Shown here: positions 14,516 through 22,395 of the stretch, in pieces
How positions within the stretch are numbered: the stretch's first letter is position 1
Layout of the letters: every line of letters starts with the position of its first letter
Assembly: GCA_044866075.1 (NCBI GenBank)
Contig: JBIOTQ010000134.1
Span: forward strand, 1-27,293
Source of the DNA: JBASRP01 sp044866075
Lineage (GTDB): Bacteria; Actinomycetota; AC-67
Length of the DNA stretch: 27,293 nucleotides
Reading direction: 5' to 3'
Notes under the pieces: generated by a model
What the model saw: the letters and a program-made list of their open reading frames with translations, nothing else
Told to the model about the DNA's origin: nothing
The model's database searches: none
Position numbers and translations under genes: made by a program

Positions 14516-16102
14516 GTGATCCCCTTCCTCGGCGCTCTCGAGCTCCGGCGCGCCACCCTCGCGGCTCTCGAAGCCCTCCGGTCGCGGCAGGACGAGGTCG
14601 ACGCTGCCAACGTCTACCCGGTCCCGGACGGCGATACGGGCATCAACCTGGTGCTGACGATGACCTCGGTCGCCCAGGCGCTGGCCGCCGCGCCCGACGA
14701 GGCCCCCGCGATCGCCGAAGCGATCCGGCGCGGCTCGCTGATGGGCGCCCGTGGGAACTCCGGAGTGATCCTCGCGCAGGTGCTCCGCGGGCTGAGCGAG
14801 CTGATCGACGACCGGGGCCTCGACCCGCAGCGACTCGCCAAGGGCCTCGCGCGCGGCGCCGACCTCGCATACGAGGCCATGCTGAACCCGGTCGAGGGCA
14901 CGATGCTCACCGTCGCCCGGGCCGCCGCCGACGCGGTCGCCGACACCGACGCCGACGACTGCGTCGTCGTGCTCGACACCGCGGCCCGCGCCGCGCACGA
15001 GGCGCTCGAACGCACGCCGGACCTGCTTCCGATCTTGAAGGAGTCCGGGGTCGTCGACGCCGGCGGCATGGGACTCTGCGTCGTCCTCGACGCCATCGCC
15101 GCCGCCGTCGCCGGACGGCCTCTGCCCGTCGCCGCGCGCAGCCTCCGTCCGGTCGTCCGCCACCGCGAGGCCGGTTCGAGCGCGTTCGCGTACGAGGTTC
15201 AGTACCTCCTCGAGGACGCCGACGACGCCCAGATCTCAACGCTCCGGCAGCGGCTCGGCGGCATCGGCGACTCGGTCGCCGTGATCGGCGGGTCCGGGCT
15301 CTGGAACGTCCACGTCCACACCAACGAAGTGGGCCGCGCGATCGAGATGGGCATGGCCGTCGGCCGGCCCCACGACATCTCCGTCGCCGCGTTCGCCGAC
15401 CAGATCGCCAACGCCGCGGGGTCGCGGACGATCCCCGTCGCGCACGCGTCGGCGACGACGGTCGTCGCGGTCGTCTCGGGCGACGGGTTGCGCGATCTGT
15501 TCGCGTCGCTCGGCGCCGGTGTGCTGGTCGACGGCGGACGCACGATGAACCCGTCCGTCGGCGAGCTCGTCGAGGCCGTCGAACGCGCGCCCTCCTCCGA
15601 CGTGATCCTTGTCGTCGGCAACGACGACGCGTTCCCCGCCGCGCGCGCGGCGATCGCGCAGGCGCGCGGGAAGCGCGTCGAGCTGATCGGGGCGGCCGAC
15701 CCCGCGCAGTCTTTCGCCGCGATGGTCGCGTACTCGGACGGACGCACGCTCGACGACAACGTCCGCGACATGCGCGAGGCGCTCGCGCGCACGCGCACGG
15801 GTCGCGTCGCGATCGCGGTGCGCGACGGCGCCACGTCACGCGGTCCCGTGAAGGTCGGCGACGCGATCGGCTTCGCCGGATCCGAGCCCGTCGCGATCGA
15901 CGCCGATCCCCTCGCCGCGGCCGCCGCGGTGATCCGGGGTCTCGGCGACGGCGAGGCGCTCACGATCCTGAGCGGGCTCGACGCGCCGCCCGCCGAAGCG
16001 GAGGCCGTCGCCAAGCGCGCCGCCGAGATCCTCCCCGGCGCCGAGGTCGAGCTCCGCGTCGGCGGCCAGCCGGTCGACCGGTACCTCTTCGCGCTCGAGT
16101 GA
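14516..16102 (+). CDS. fakA: DAK2/DegV-fusion protein, fatty acid kinase-like
   Basis: The protein (528 residues from this start) has an N-terminal DhaL/DAK2 ATP-binding domain with NVYPVPDGDTG (32-42), GARGNSG (77-83) and VVDAGGMG, followed by a middle domain with NVHVHTN and a DegV-like C-terminal half. This is the YloV/FakA layout; FakA phosphorylates fatty acids bound to FakB proteins for membrane lipid synthesis. No FakB gene is in the window. The start may be GTG at 14516, placed 7 nt after TAGGAT, or ATG at 14507 (three residues longer). It overlaps recG by 4 nt (GTGA). It should not be read as dihydroxyacetone kinase, which lacks the C-terminal half. Confidence 0.88.
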   Translation: MIPFLGALELRRATLAALEALRSRQDEVDAANVYPVPDGDTGINLVLTMTSVAQALAAAPDEAPAIAEAIRRGSLMGARGNSGVILAQVLRGLSELIDDRGLDPQRLAKGLARGADLAYEAMLNPVEGTMLTVARAAADAVADTDADDCVVVLDTAARAAHEALERTPDLLPILKESGVVDAGGMGLCVVLDAIAAAVAGRPLPVAARSLRPVVRHREAGSSAFAYEVQYLLEDADDAQISTLRQRLGGIGDSVAVIGGSGLWNVHVHTNEVGRAIEMGMAVGRPHDISVAAFADQIANAAGSRTIPVAHASATTVVAVVSGDGLRDLFASLGAGVLVDGGRTMNPSVGELVEAVERAPSSDVILVVGNDDAFPAARAAIAQARGKRVELIGAADPAQSFAAMVAYSDGRTLDDNVRDMREALARTRTGRVAIAVRDGATSRGPVKVGDAIGFAGSEPVAIDADPLAAAAAVIRGLGDGEALTILSGLDAPPAEAEAVAKRAAEILPGAEVELRVGGQPVDRYLFALE

Positions 16103-18300
16103 GCACGCGCGGTTCCCTCGACCAGCCGCTCGCGCGCGCTGGGATTCCCGGGCTTCAGCAGGCCGCCGCGACGAAGCTCGCGAAGAAGGGCGTGCGCACG
16201 GTTCGTGATCTGCTCGAGTACATCCCGCGCACGTACCTCGACCTCTCGAACACGAAACAGATCCGCGACCTCAAGATCGGCGAACAGGCGACGGTCCTCG
16301 GCACGGTGAAGCGCGTCGACGGGCGTTACCTCCGCGGACGCAAGCACATGCTCAGCGTCAAAGTCGGCGACGGCACCGGCTTCGTCGAGGTCGTCTTCTG
16401 GAACCAGCCGTTCCGCGCACGCACGTACGCCGAAGGCATGACCGTCGCCGTCGCCGGACGGTTCGAGAAACGCGCGGGAAAGCTTCAGGCCACGGGTCAA
16501 CCCATCGTCGAGGTGATGCGCGGCGAGGATGCCGGGGTGCACACCGGTGTGCACACCGGCCGGATCATCCCGGTCCACCCGGCGACCGAGGGCGTCTCCG
16601 CGACCATGATCCGCCGGGCCGTGCACTCGGCCCTGAAGAGGTACGGCGAGGACGTCGAGGACCCCCTGCCGCTCGATCTCGTGAAGCGCCTGCGCCTGCC
16701 GGCCCGCGGCGACGCGCTGGCCGAGATGCACTTCCCAACCTCGCGCGAGCACTGGCGCGCCGCCCGCCGCCGCCTGGCCTTCGAGGAGCTTTTCGTCCTG
16801 GAAGCGGGCCTGGCCGCCCAGAAACGGCGCGTCGAACGCGAGACCCGCGGGATGACCCACGCGGGCGGGGGGGAGCTCGTCGACCGCTTCTTTTCCTCGC
16901 TGCCGTTCGCGCCCACCGGCGCCCAGCGGAAGACCGTCGACGAGATCCGCGGCGACATGGCCGAGGGCAGGCCGATGCACCGGCTCCTGCAGGGGGAGGT
17001 CGGTAGCGGAAAGACCGTGGTCGCTGTGGCCGCCGCCCTGGCCGCGGCGGGATCGGGGTCGCAGACCGCCTTCATGGCGCCGACTGAGGTCCTCGCGGAA
17101 CAGCACTTCCTCACCGTCCGGAAGCTGCTCGAGCCGCTCGCCGATCAAGCCCCGATCGAGTCGGGGCGCCTCTTCGGCGAAGGATTCGGGGTCGAGCTCC
17201 TCACGAGCGCGGTCACCGGCAAGGCGCGCGAGCGCGCGCTCGACGAGACGGCATCGGGTCGTGCGACGCTTCTCGTCGGGACGCACGCGCTGATCCAGGA
17301 GGGCGTCGCGTTCCACCGCCTCGGTCTGGCGATCGTCGACGAGCAGCACCGCTTCGGCGTGCACCAGCGCATCGCGTTGCGCGCGAAAGGCGCCGACGAC
17401 GCGGAGCCCGACCTTCTGATCATGACGGCGACGCCGATCCCGCGGACCCTCGCGATGACGCTGTACGGCGATCTCGACGTGAGCGTTCTCGACGAGATGC
17501 CGCCCGGCCGCCGGCCCATCCGCACGCGGGTGATCCGTCCGAACGAACGCGATGAGGCGTACGACCTGATCCGGGAAGAGGTCACCGCCGGCCACCAAGC
17601 GTTCATCGTGTGTCCGCTCGTCTCGGAATCCGAGGCGCTCGAAGTGAAGGCCGCGACGTCGGAGTACGAGCGCATCTCCGGCGACGTCTTCCCCGATCTC
17701 CGCGTCGCGCTGATCCACGGACGCATGCGACCGGCGGAGAAGGACGCCGTGATGGCCGCGATGCGCGCCGGGGAGACCGACGTGCTCGTCGCCACGACCG
17801 TGATCGAGGTCGGCGTCGACATCCCGAACGCGACGGTGATGCTGATCGAGGACGCCGACCGGTTCGGCCTCTCACAGCTCCACCAGTTGCGCGGCCGCAT
17901 CGGCCGCAGCGAGCACCAAGCCACGTGCCTGCTCCTCACGGGCCTCGACGAGGCCGAGACGGAGGAGCGCCGGACCGCGCGCGAGCGCCTCGCGGCGATG
18001 GAGGCGTCGACCGACGGCTTCGTCCTGGCCGAGAAGGACCTCGAGATCCGCGGCGAGGGACAGCTCTTCGGAAAAGGGGCCGTCGGCGAGGAGGCCGGCG
18101 CGCCGGCGCAGGCCGGGCAGAGCGATCTTCGGTTCGCCTCGCCTCTCGTGCGCTACGTCGAGACGCTCGCCGAAGCGCGCAAGGAAGCCTTCGCGCTCGT
18201 CGATCGCGACCCGCATCTTTCGGACCCCGACCACGCCGCCCTGAGGGACGAGGTCGTCCGCCGCTTCGGCGAGCGGCTCGGCTGGCTCTTCGCCGGCTGA
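16099..18300 (+). CDS. recG: ATP-dependent DNA helicase RecG
   Basis: RecG remodels stalled replication forks and branch-migrates Holliday junctions. The 733 residues contain the N-terminal wedge/OB fold (about 55-145), then helicase domains with GEVGSGKT (299-306), APTEVLAEQH (327-336), DEQH (414-417), TATPIPRT (443-450), ATTVIEVGVD (565-574) and QLRGRIGR (596-603), and the RecG-type C-terminal SDLRFASPL region. Length is slightly above the usual 690. The GTG at 16099 overlaps the previous stop. A small tandem repeat, VHTGVHTG (147-154), coded by a palindromic sequence, lies between the wedge and the helicase core. Confidence 0.96.
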   Translation: MSTRGSLDQPLARAGIPGLQQAAATKLAKKGVRTVRDLLEYIPRTYLDLSNTKQIRDLKIGEQATVLGTVKRVDGRYLRGRKHMLSVKVGDGTGFVEVVFWNQPFRARTYAEGMTVAVAGRFEKRAGKLQATGQPIVEVMRGEDAGVHTGVHTGRIIPVHPATEGVSATMIRRAVHSALKRYGEDVEDPLPLDLVKRLRLPARGDALAEMHFPTSREHWRAARRRLAFEELFVLEAGLAAQKRRVERETRGMTHAGGGELVDRFFSSLPFAPTGAQRKTVDEIRGDMAEGRPMHRLLQGEVGSGKTVVAVAAALAAAGSGSQTAFMAPTEVLAEQHFLTVRKLLEPLADQAPIESGRLFGEGFGVELLTSAVTGKARERALDETASGRATLLVGTHALIQEGVAFHRLGLAIVDEQHRFGVHQRIALRAKGADDAEPDLLIMTATPIPRTLAMTLYGDLDVSVLDEMPPGRRPIRTRVIRPNERDEAYDLIREEVTAGHQAFIVCPLVSESEALEVKAATSEYERISGDVFPDLRVALIHGRMRPAEKDAVMAAMRAGETDVLVATTVIEVGVDIPNATVMLIEDADRFGLSQLHQLRGRIGRSEHQATCLLLTGLDEAETEERRTARERLAAMEASTDGFVLAEKDLEIRGEGQLFGKGAVGEEAGAPAQAGQSDLRFASPLVRYVETLAEARKEAFALVDRDPHLSDPDHAALRDEVVRRFGERLGWLFAG
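16537..16557. repeat. palindromic tandem repeat inside recG
   Basis: Bases 16537-16554 are a perfect 18-bp palindrome, GTGCACACCGGTGTGCAC, made by two copies of a 12-nt unit that encodes VHTG twice. The overlapping GGTGTGCACACC (16546-16557) is a second palindrome. It keeps the reading frame and adds few residues to a linker of RecG. Confidence 0.85.
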
Positions 18301-18854
18301 TGCGCGTCACCGGCGGCGACGCGAAGGGCGCGCGGCTCCGGACGCTCCGGGGCGCCGACACGCGACCGACGGCCGATCAGGTTCGGAAAGCGATCTTCGA
18401 CATCCTCGGCCCGGACCTCGAGGGGATGCGGGTCCTCGATCTCTTCGCCGGCAGCGGCGCACTCGGGATCGACGCGTTGTCGCGGGGCGCGCGCGAAGCC
18501 GTGTTCGTCGAGTCGTCACGTGAGGCGTGTTCGATGATCCTGCAGAACCTCATCGCGACCGGGATGCGCCCCAAAGGCGTGGTCCGGCGCGCCGACGCCG
18601 AACGCTGGGTCACCCGGAAGGCCGGCGAGCCCTTCGACCTGGCTTTTCTTGACCCCCCTTACGCACGCGGCATAGGATTCGTGGCCCGTATCCTGGGGAA
18701 ACTCGGTTCCGGAGGTTGGATCCGGACGGGGGGGACGGTCGTCGTGGAATCCGCCGCCGGAGCGCTCGAATGGCCGCCGGGCTTCCGCCAGACACGGGTC
18801 CGACGCTTCGGCAGGACGCAGATAACGCTGGCGGTGCGCGACGACGATGCCTGA
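18300..18854 (+). CDS. rsmD: 16S rRNA (guanine966-N2)-methyltransferase
   Basis: RsmD methylates G966 of 16S rRNA in the assembled small subunit. The 184-residue enzyme has the SAM-binding segment VLDLFAGSGALGIDALSRGA (45-64) and the catalytic DPPY (118-121). TRPTADQVRKAIFDIL (21-36) is the typical N-terminal signature. The ATG shares its A with the recG stop (TGATG), and the gene overlaps coaD by 8 nt. The pair rsmD-coaD is conserved across bacteria. Confidence 0.95.
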   Translation: MRVTGGDAKGARLRTLRGADTRPTADQVRKAIFDILGPDLEGMRVLDLFAGSGALGIDALSRGAREAVFVESSREACSMILQNLIATGMRPKGVVRRADAERWVTRKAGEPFDLAFLDPPYARGIGFVARILGKLGSGGWIRTGGTVVVESAAGALEWPPGFRQTRVRRFGRTQITLAVRDDDA

Positions 18855-19332
18855 AATCGCGGTCTACCCCGGGACGTTCGATCCCATAACGAACGGCCAT
18901 CTCGACATCATCGAGCGGGCCGCCGAACAGTTCTCGACCCTCGTCGTCGCCGTCTCCCAGAACCCGGGGAAGCAACCGCTCTTCACCCTCGAAGAGCGCG
19001 TCGCGATCGTGAAGGAAGCCGTGTCCTCGATGAAGGGCGTCGAAGTCGACTCGTTCGAGGGGCTCCTCGTCGACTACTGCTTGCGCCGGAAGTCGCGGCT
19101 CGTCGTGAAGGGACTTCGCGCCGTGAGCGACTTCGAGTACGAGCTGCAGATGGCACAGATGAACCTGCGGCTCGCCGGCGTGGACACGCTATTCATGGTC
19201 GCCAACCCCTCCTACAGCTTCCTGTCGTCGAGCATCGTCAAAGAAGTCGCCCGCTTCGGCGGGTCCATCGACGGGTTGGTCCCGCCGATCGTCGTCCGTC
19301 GTCTCCAGGAGCGTGCCGGTGGCGAAGCCTGA
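18847..19332 (+). CDS. coaD: pantetheine-phosphate adenylyltransferase
   Basis: CoaD adenylylates 4'-phosphopantetheine, the fourth step from pantothenate to coenzyme A. The 161 residues show TFDPITNGH (10-18) with the TxGH nucleotidyltransferase signature, KGLRAVSDFEYE (88-99), and YSFLSSSIVKE (123-133) for ATP binding. Length is standard. It overlaps rsmD at the start and the following coiled-coil gene by 14 nt at the end. Confidence 0.96.
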   Translation: MPEIAVYPGTFDPITNGHLDIIERAAEQFSTLVVAVSQNPGKQPLFTLEERVAIVKEAVSSMKGVEVDSFEGLLVDYCLRRKSRLVVKGLRAVSDFEYELQMAQMNLRLAGVDTLFMVANPSYSFLSSSIVKEVARFGGSIDGLVPPIVVRRLQERAGGEA

Positions 19333-19918
19333 AGAAGCGCCCCCCGCGTCCTCGGGGCCGGTCATCATCCGCTCGAGCGAGCCGATGACGGCCGAACCAC
19401 AACCGGATATGGCGCCCGCTCCCGCGCCGACCGGTCCCGAAGGCCTGATCGAGCGGCTCTCGGAGCTGATCCGCGAGGCACGGTCGATGCCGCTGTCGTC
19501 ATCGGCGCTCGTGAACCGGCAGGAGGTCCTCGAGCTCGTCGAGCAGCTCCGAGCCTCGCTGCCGTCGGAGATCACCCGGGCTCGCTCGATCCTGAGGGAC
19601 GGCCAGGAGGTGCTCGAGCGCGCCGGCCATGAGGCCCAGCGGGTTCTGGAGCGCGCCCGGCAGGAACGGGAGCGGCTCCTGTCCAAGACCGAGATCGTCC
19701 AGGCCGCGGCCCGCGAGGCGGACCGCCTCGTCGCCGAAGCGGAATCCACCGCGAAACGGATCCGGGCCGAGGCCGAGGCCTACGTCGAAGGGAAGCTCGC
19801 CAACTTCGAGGTGGTCCTCCAGAAGACCCTCCAGGCCGTCGAGCGGGGTCGGAAACGCCTCGCCGGAAGCCTCGAAGCGGACGAACTGGCGCCGGAAGAC
19901 ACCGAACCCGAGAAGTAG
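19319..19918 (+). CDS. coiled-coil cell-division protein, SepIVA/DivIVA-like
   Basis: The 199-residue protein has a disordered Pro/Ala-rich N-terminus (1-40), a short helical hairpin (about 41-85) and a long charged coiled coil (85-185) with heptad-like E-R-A-R repeats. It resembles DivIVA-domain or F0-subunit-b-like proteins. Its place between coaD and DUF177 corresponds to mycobacterial sepIVA (Rv2927c), an essential septation protein, as I recall; naming rests on position as much as sequence. The GTG at 19319 is chosen since AGGAG (19307-19311) lies 7 nt before it; GTG at 19313 would be only 1 nt away. Role in polar or septal growth is inference. Confidence 0.75.
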   Translation: MAKPEEAPPASSGPVIIRSSEPMTAEPQPDMAPAPAPTGPEGLIERLSELIREARSMPLSSSALVNRQEVLELVEQLRASLPSEITRARSILRDGQEVLERAGHEAQRVLERARQERERLLSKTEIVQAAAREADRLVAEAESTAKRIRAEAEAYVEGKLANFEVVLQKTLQAVERGRKRLAGSLEADELAPEDTEPEK

Positions 19919-19936
19919 GCCCTCACGGGCTGTTTT
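19918..19936 (+). terminator. weak intrinsic terminator
   Basis: GCCC (19919-19922) pairs with GGGC (19927-19930), extended by a G.T pair, over a TCAC loop and is followed by GTTTT. The stem is short. It overlaps the stop of the coiled-coil gene and precedes a new promoter, which fits an operon boundary. Confidence 0.38.
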
Positions 19937-19967
19937 CCCTGGTCAGACCCCTAAAATACACTTGTGC

Positions 19968-19973
19968 TATCCT
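19968..19973 (+). promoter_or_regulatory. possible leaderless -10 box for DUF177 gene
   Basis: TATCCT ends 8 nt before the ATG at 19982, with no ribosome site between. TCAGAC at 19943-19948 may be a weak -35 at 19 nt. An in-frame GTG at 19964 lies upstream of the box and so would not be transcribed from it. Confidence 0.4.
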
Positions 19974-19981
19974 TCGCGCGC

Positions 19982-20524
19982 ATGGGAAAAGAGGGGTTGA
20001 ACGCACTGCGTGAGGTAAGCAAACTCTCCGTAGACGTCTCGGATCTTCTCACCCGGCCGGGGACCTCCCGGCGACTCGAGTTCACAGAAGAGCTCACCGG
20101 TCTCGGCCTCGACATGGGCCAGGTCCGGACCGAGCTTCGGTTCGATCTGCTGCTCGAGGGCCTGGTGGAGGGCATCCTGGTCTCGGGTCACGTCCGAGGC
20201 GCGTTCGCGCTGGCCTGCATCCGATGCCTGCGGGACTTCGAGAGCCCGTTCGACGTCTCGATGAACGAGATCCTCGCCTACGAAGGGCAGCCCGGAGCCG
20301 AGGAGGGCTACCAGATCGTCGGCGATCACGCGCACCTCGAACCGGTCGTCCGGGACGTGGTCATGCTCGAGATGCCCCTCAACCCGCTCCACGCTCCCCA
20401 TTGCAAAGGACTGTGTCCCGTGTGCGGAGCCGACCTCAACGACGTGGACTGCGGACACCGCCCGGAGCGCAAAGACCTGCGCTGGGAGCCGCTCGCCGAA
20501 CTGAAGAAGAAGCTGGAGGGATAA
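19982..20524 (+). CDS. yceD: DUF177 (YceD) family protein
   Basis: The 180-residue protein is a YceD/DUF177 homologue, a family nearly always next to rpmF and thought to act in 23S rRNA or 50S subunit maturation. Seen are the strand with paired cysteines ACIRCLRDF (78-86), FDVSMNEI, and the C-terminal CKGLCPVCGADLND (141-154) with a later Cys157 that may bind zinc. The ATG at 19982 is chosen because the upstream GTG lies before a -10 box. rpmF begins 3 nt after the stop. Confidence 0.92.
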   Translation: MGKEGLNALREVSKLSVDVSDLLTRPGTSRRLEFTEELTGLGLDMGQVRTELRFDLLLEGLVEGILVSGHVRGAFALACIRCLRDFESPFDVSMNEILAYEGQPGAEEGYQIVGDHAHLEPVVRDVVMLEMPLNPLHAPHCKGLCPVCGADLNDVDCGHRPERKDLRWEPLAELKKKLEG

Positions 20525-20527
20525 CAG

Positions 20528-20704
20528 ATGCCCGTTCCGAAACGACGGAAGCCGCGGTCGCGCACCCGCTCGCGTAAGGCCCAATGGAAGGGGTCGATCC
20601 CCGCCTACGCCTCTTGCGCCCAGTGTCACAAGCCCGTGCTTCCCCATCACGCCTGCGCCAACTGTGGAACGTACGCCGGCCGACAGGTGCTGCCGGTCGA
20701 GTGA
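20528..20704 (+). CDS. rpmF: 50S ribosomal protein L32
   Basis: The 58-residue protein starts MPVPKRRKPRSRTRSR, the standard basic L32 N-terminus, and carries a zinc ribbon of Cys30, Cys33, Cys43 and Cys46. It ends GRQVLPVE. GGAGGG lies 7 nt before the ATG. Its TGA stop overlaps a GTG that could also start rnc. DUF177-rpmF-rnc is a conserved order in many bacteria. Confidence 0.95.
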   Translation: MPVPKRRKPRSRTRSRKAQWKGSIPAYASCAQCHKPVLPHHACANCGTYAGRQVLPVE

Positions 20705-20706
20705 CG

Positions 20707-21492
20707 ATGCGTTTCCGTCGCGGCCGGGCAAAAGGGGGCCGGGCGACGCCGCTCGAGAGGCGGCTCGGCGTCAAGATCCGGAACCGCTCGCTCCTCGAGA
20801 TGGCGCTCACCCATCGTTCCTTCGCCTACGAGCAAGGGAAGGTCGAGACGAACGAGCGCCTCGAGTTCCTCGGTGACGCGGTGCTCGGCATCGTCGTCAC
20901 CGACGCGCTCTACAAGGAATACCCGTCGCTGCCCGAAGGTGATCTCGCGAAGATGCGCGCCGCGCTCGTGAACATGACGGTGCTGGCCGACGTCGCGCGC
21001 GAGGTCGGGCTCGGCGAGGCGGTCCTGCTCGGTCGCGGCGAGGCGATGACCGGCGGCCGGACCAAGGCGTCGATCCTGGCCGACACGCTCGAGGCGGTCT
21101 TCGGCGCGGTGTACCTCGATCGCGGGATGAGCGCCGCCACGAAGGTCGTCCTCGGGCTCTTCCTGCCGCGCATCCGCGGACAGGTCGAGGGGGGAACGGT
21201 CCAGGACTACAAGACGTCCCTCCAGGAACTCGCCGCCGCCCGGCTCGGGACCATGCCCGAGTACCGCATCGAGGAGAGCGGCCCCGACCACGCGAAACGC
21301 TTCACGGCGACCGTGCTGCTGTCGGGCGAAGAGTTCGGGACCGGCGACGGACGGTCCAAGAAAGAGGCGGAGCAGGCCGCCGCCAAGGTGGCCGTCGGAC
21401 GCCTGCGCCAGGGCGAACCGCAACCGCCCACGCCGAACCCTCGGAACGAGCCGGGCCGGGCCGCCGCGCCGCGACAGCGGGCGCGGGGGTAG
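20707..21492 (+). CDS. rnc: ribonuclease III
   Basis: RNase III cuts double-stranded RNA in rRNA and mRNA maturation. The 261-residue protein has the catalytic signature NERLEFLGDA (49-58) with Glu53 and Asp57, the second metal site ADTLEA (125-130) with Asp126 and Glu129, and a C-terminal double-stranded RNA-binding domain (about 165-235) ending in KKEAEQAAAKVAV. A Pro/Arg-rich tail of about 25 residues follows. The ATG at 20707 is used; a GTG at 20701 overlapping the rpmF stop would add two residues and is equally possible. Confidence 0.95.
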   Translation: MRFRRGRAKGGRATPLERRLGVKIRNRSLLEMALTHRSFAYEQGKVETNERLEFLGDAVLGIVVTDALYKEYPSLPEGDLAKMRAALVNMTVLADVAREVGLGEAVLLGRGEAMTGGRTKASILADTLEAVFGAVYLDRGMSAATKVVLGLFLPRIRGQVEGGTVQDYKTSLQELAAARLGTMPEYRIEESGPDHAKRFTATVLLSGEEFGTGDGRSKKEAEQAAAKVAVGRLRQGEPQPPTPNPRNEPGRAAAPRQRARG

Positions 21493-21499
21493 GCAGCCG

Positions 21500-22333
21500 G
21501 TGCCGGAGCTTCCCGAGGTCGAGGTCGTCCGCAAGGACCTCGAACGCGACGTCGTCGGAAAGAAGATCAAAGAAGCCGACGTCCGCCTGCCGCGCATCAT
21601 CCGCCGGCACAAGCAGAAGAAAGAGTTCACCTCGCGCTTGACCGGCCGGAAGATCACGAAGGTCGATCGCCGCGGCAAATACATCCTTCTGTGGCTCGAC
21701 AACTCCGACGTGCTCGTGATGCACCTCGGGATGAGCGGGCGCGTCGAGCGCGCAACGGGACGCAAGGCGCTCGAGAAGCACACGCACGCGGTCATCAAGT
21801 TCCAGGTCGGAGGGGAGCTGCGTTTCGTCGACATGCGCCAGTTCGGCGAGCTGTTCGTGACCGCCGGCGATCAACTGGCCGGGGTGCGCGAGCTTCAGCA
21901 CATCGCGATCGATCCACTGGAGGACTCGTTCACCTGGCAGCACTTCTCGGAGAACCTCGCGAGCCGGCGCGTGAAGCTGAAGGCTTTGCTCATGGATCAG
22001 AAGTTCATCTCGGGGCTCGGGAACATCTACTCGGACGAGATCCTGTGGGCCGCCGGCTTGCGCTACGACCGCTCATCGGACTCGCTCAGCGCCCAGGAGG
22101 TGCGACGGCTGTACCGGGCCATGCAGGAGGTCCTCCAAGACGGCGTGCGATACCGGGGCGTGACGCTCGAGGACGAGACCTACAAGGATCTCTACGGGAA
22201 GACCGGAGAGATGCAGGAGCACCTCAAGGTCTACGGCCGCGAGGGCGAGCCCTGCCGACGCTGCCGCACCCCGATCGAGCGCGCGCGCTGGTCGAACCGC
22301 AGCACCTTCTTCTGCCCCCAGTGTCAGGTGTGA
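21500..22333 (+). CDS. mutM: formamidopyrimidine-DNA glycosylase
   Basis: MutM (Fpg) removes oxidised purines such as 8-oxoguanine and cuts the abasic site. The 277 residues show the N-terminal MPELPEVE with the catalytic Pro2 and Glu3, Lys60 in RRGKYI, MHLGMSGR (74-81), the H2TH region with MDQKFISGLGNIYSDEILW, and a C-terminal zinc finger (Cys252, Cys255, Cys272, Cys275). The GTG at 21500 follows rnc by 7 nt. The order rnc-mutM-smc is common in actinobacteria; here a foreign-looking pair of genes is set between mutM and smc. Confidence 0.96.
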   Translation: MPELPEVEVVRKDLERDVVGKKIKEADVRLPRIIRRHKQKKEFTSRLTGRKITKVDRRGKYILLWLDNSDVLVMHLGMSGRVERATGRKALEKHTHAVIKFQVGGELRFVDMRQFGELFVTAGDQLAGVRELQHIAIDPLEDSFTWQHFSENLASRRVKLKALLMDQKFISGLGNIYSDEILWAAGLRYDRSSDSLSAQEVRRLYRAMQEVLQDGVRYRGVTLEDETYKDLYGKTGEMQEHLKVYGREGEPCRRCRTPIERARWSNRSTFFCPQCQV

Positions 22334-22395
22334 GCGCGCAAGGTCTGTGGCCTCCCACCCACCCTGGTTGACCCGATCGCTGGAACTGGTGCGCC

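Noticed and set aside
14516..16102. Dihydroxyacetone kinase annotation for the DAK2-domain gene.
   Set aside because: The single DhaL-type domain is fused to a DegV-like C-terminal half, the YloV/FakA layout, and no DhaK partner is nearby.
15199..17718. A minus-strand reading frame of about 839 codons opposite the fakA-like and recG genes.
   Set aside because: It is a shadow frame of high-GC genes: Arg/Asp/His-rich with no motif, while the plus strand carries complete FakA and RecG signatures.
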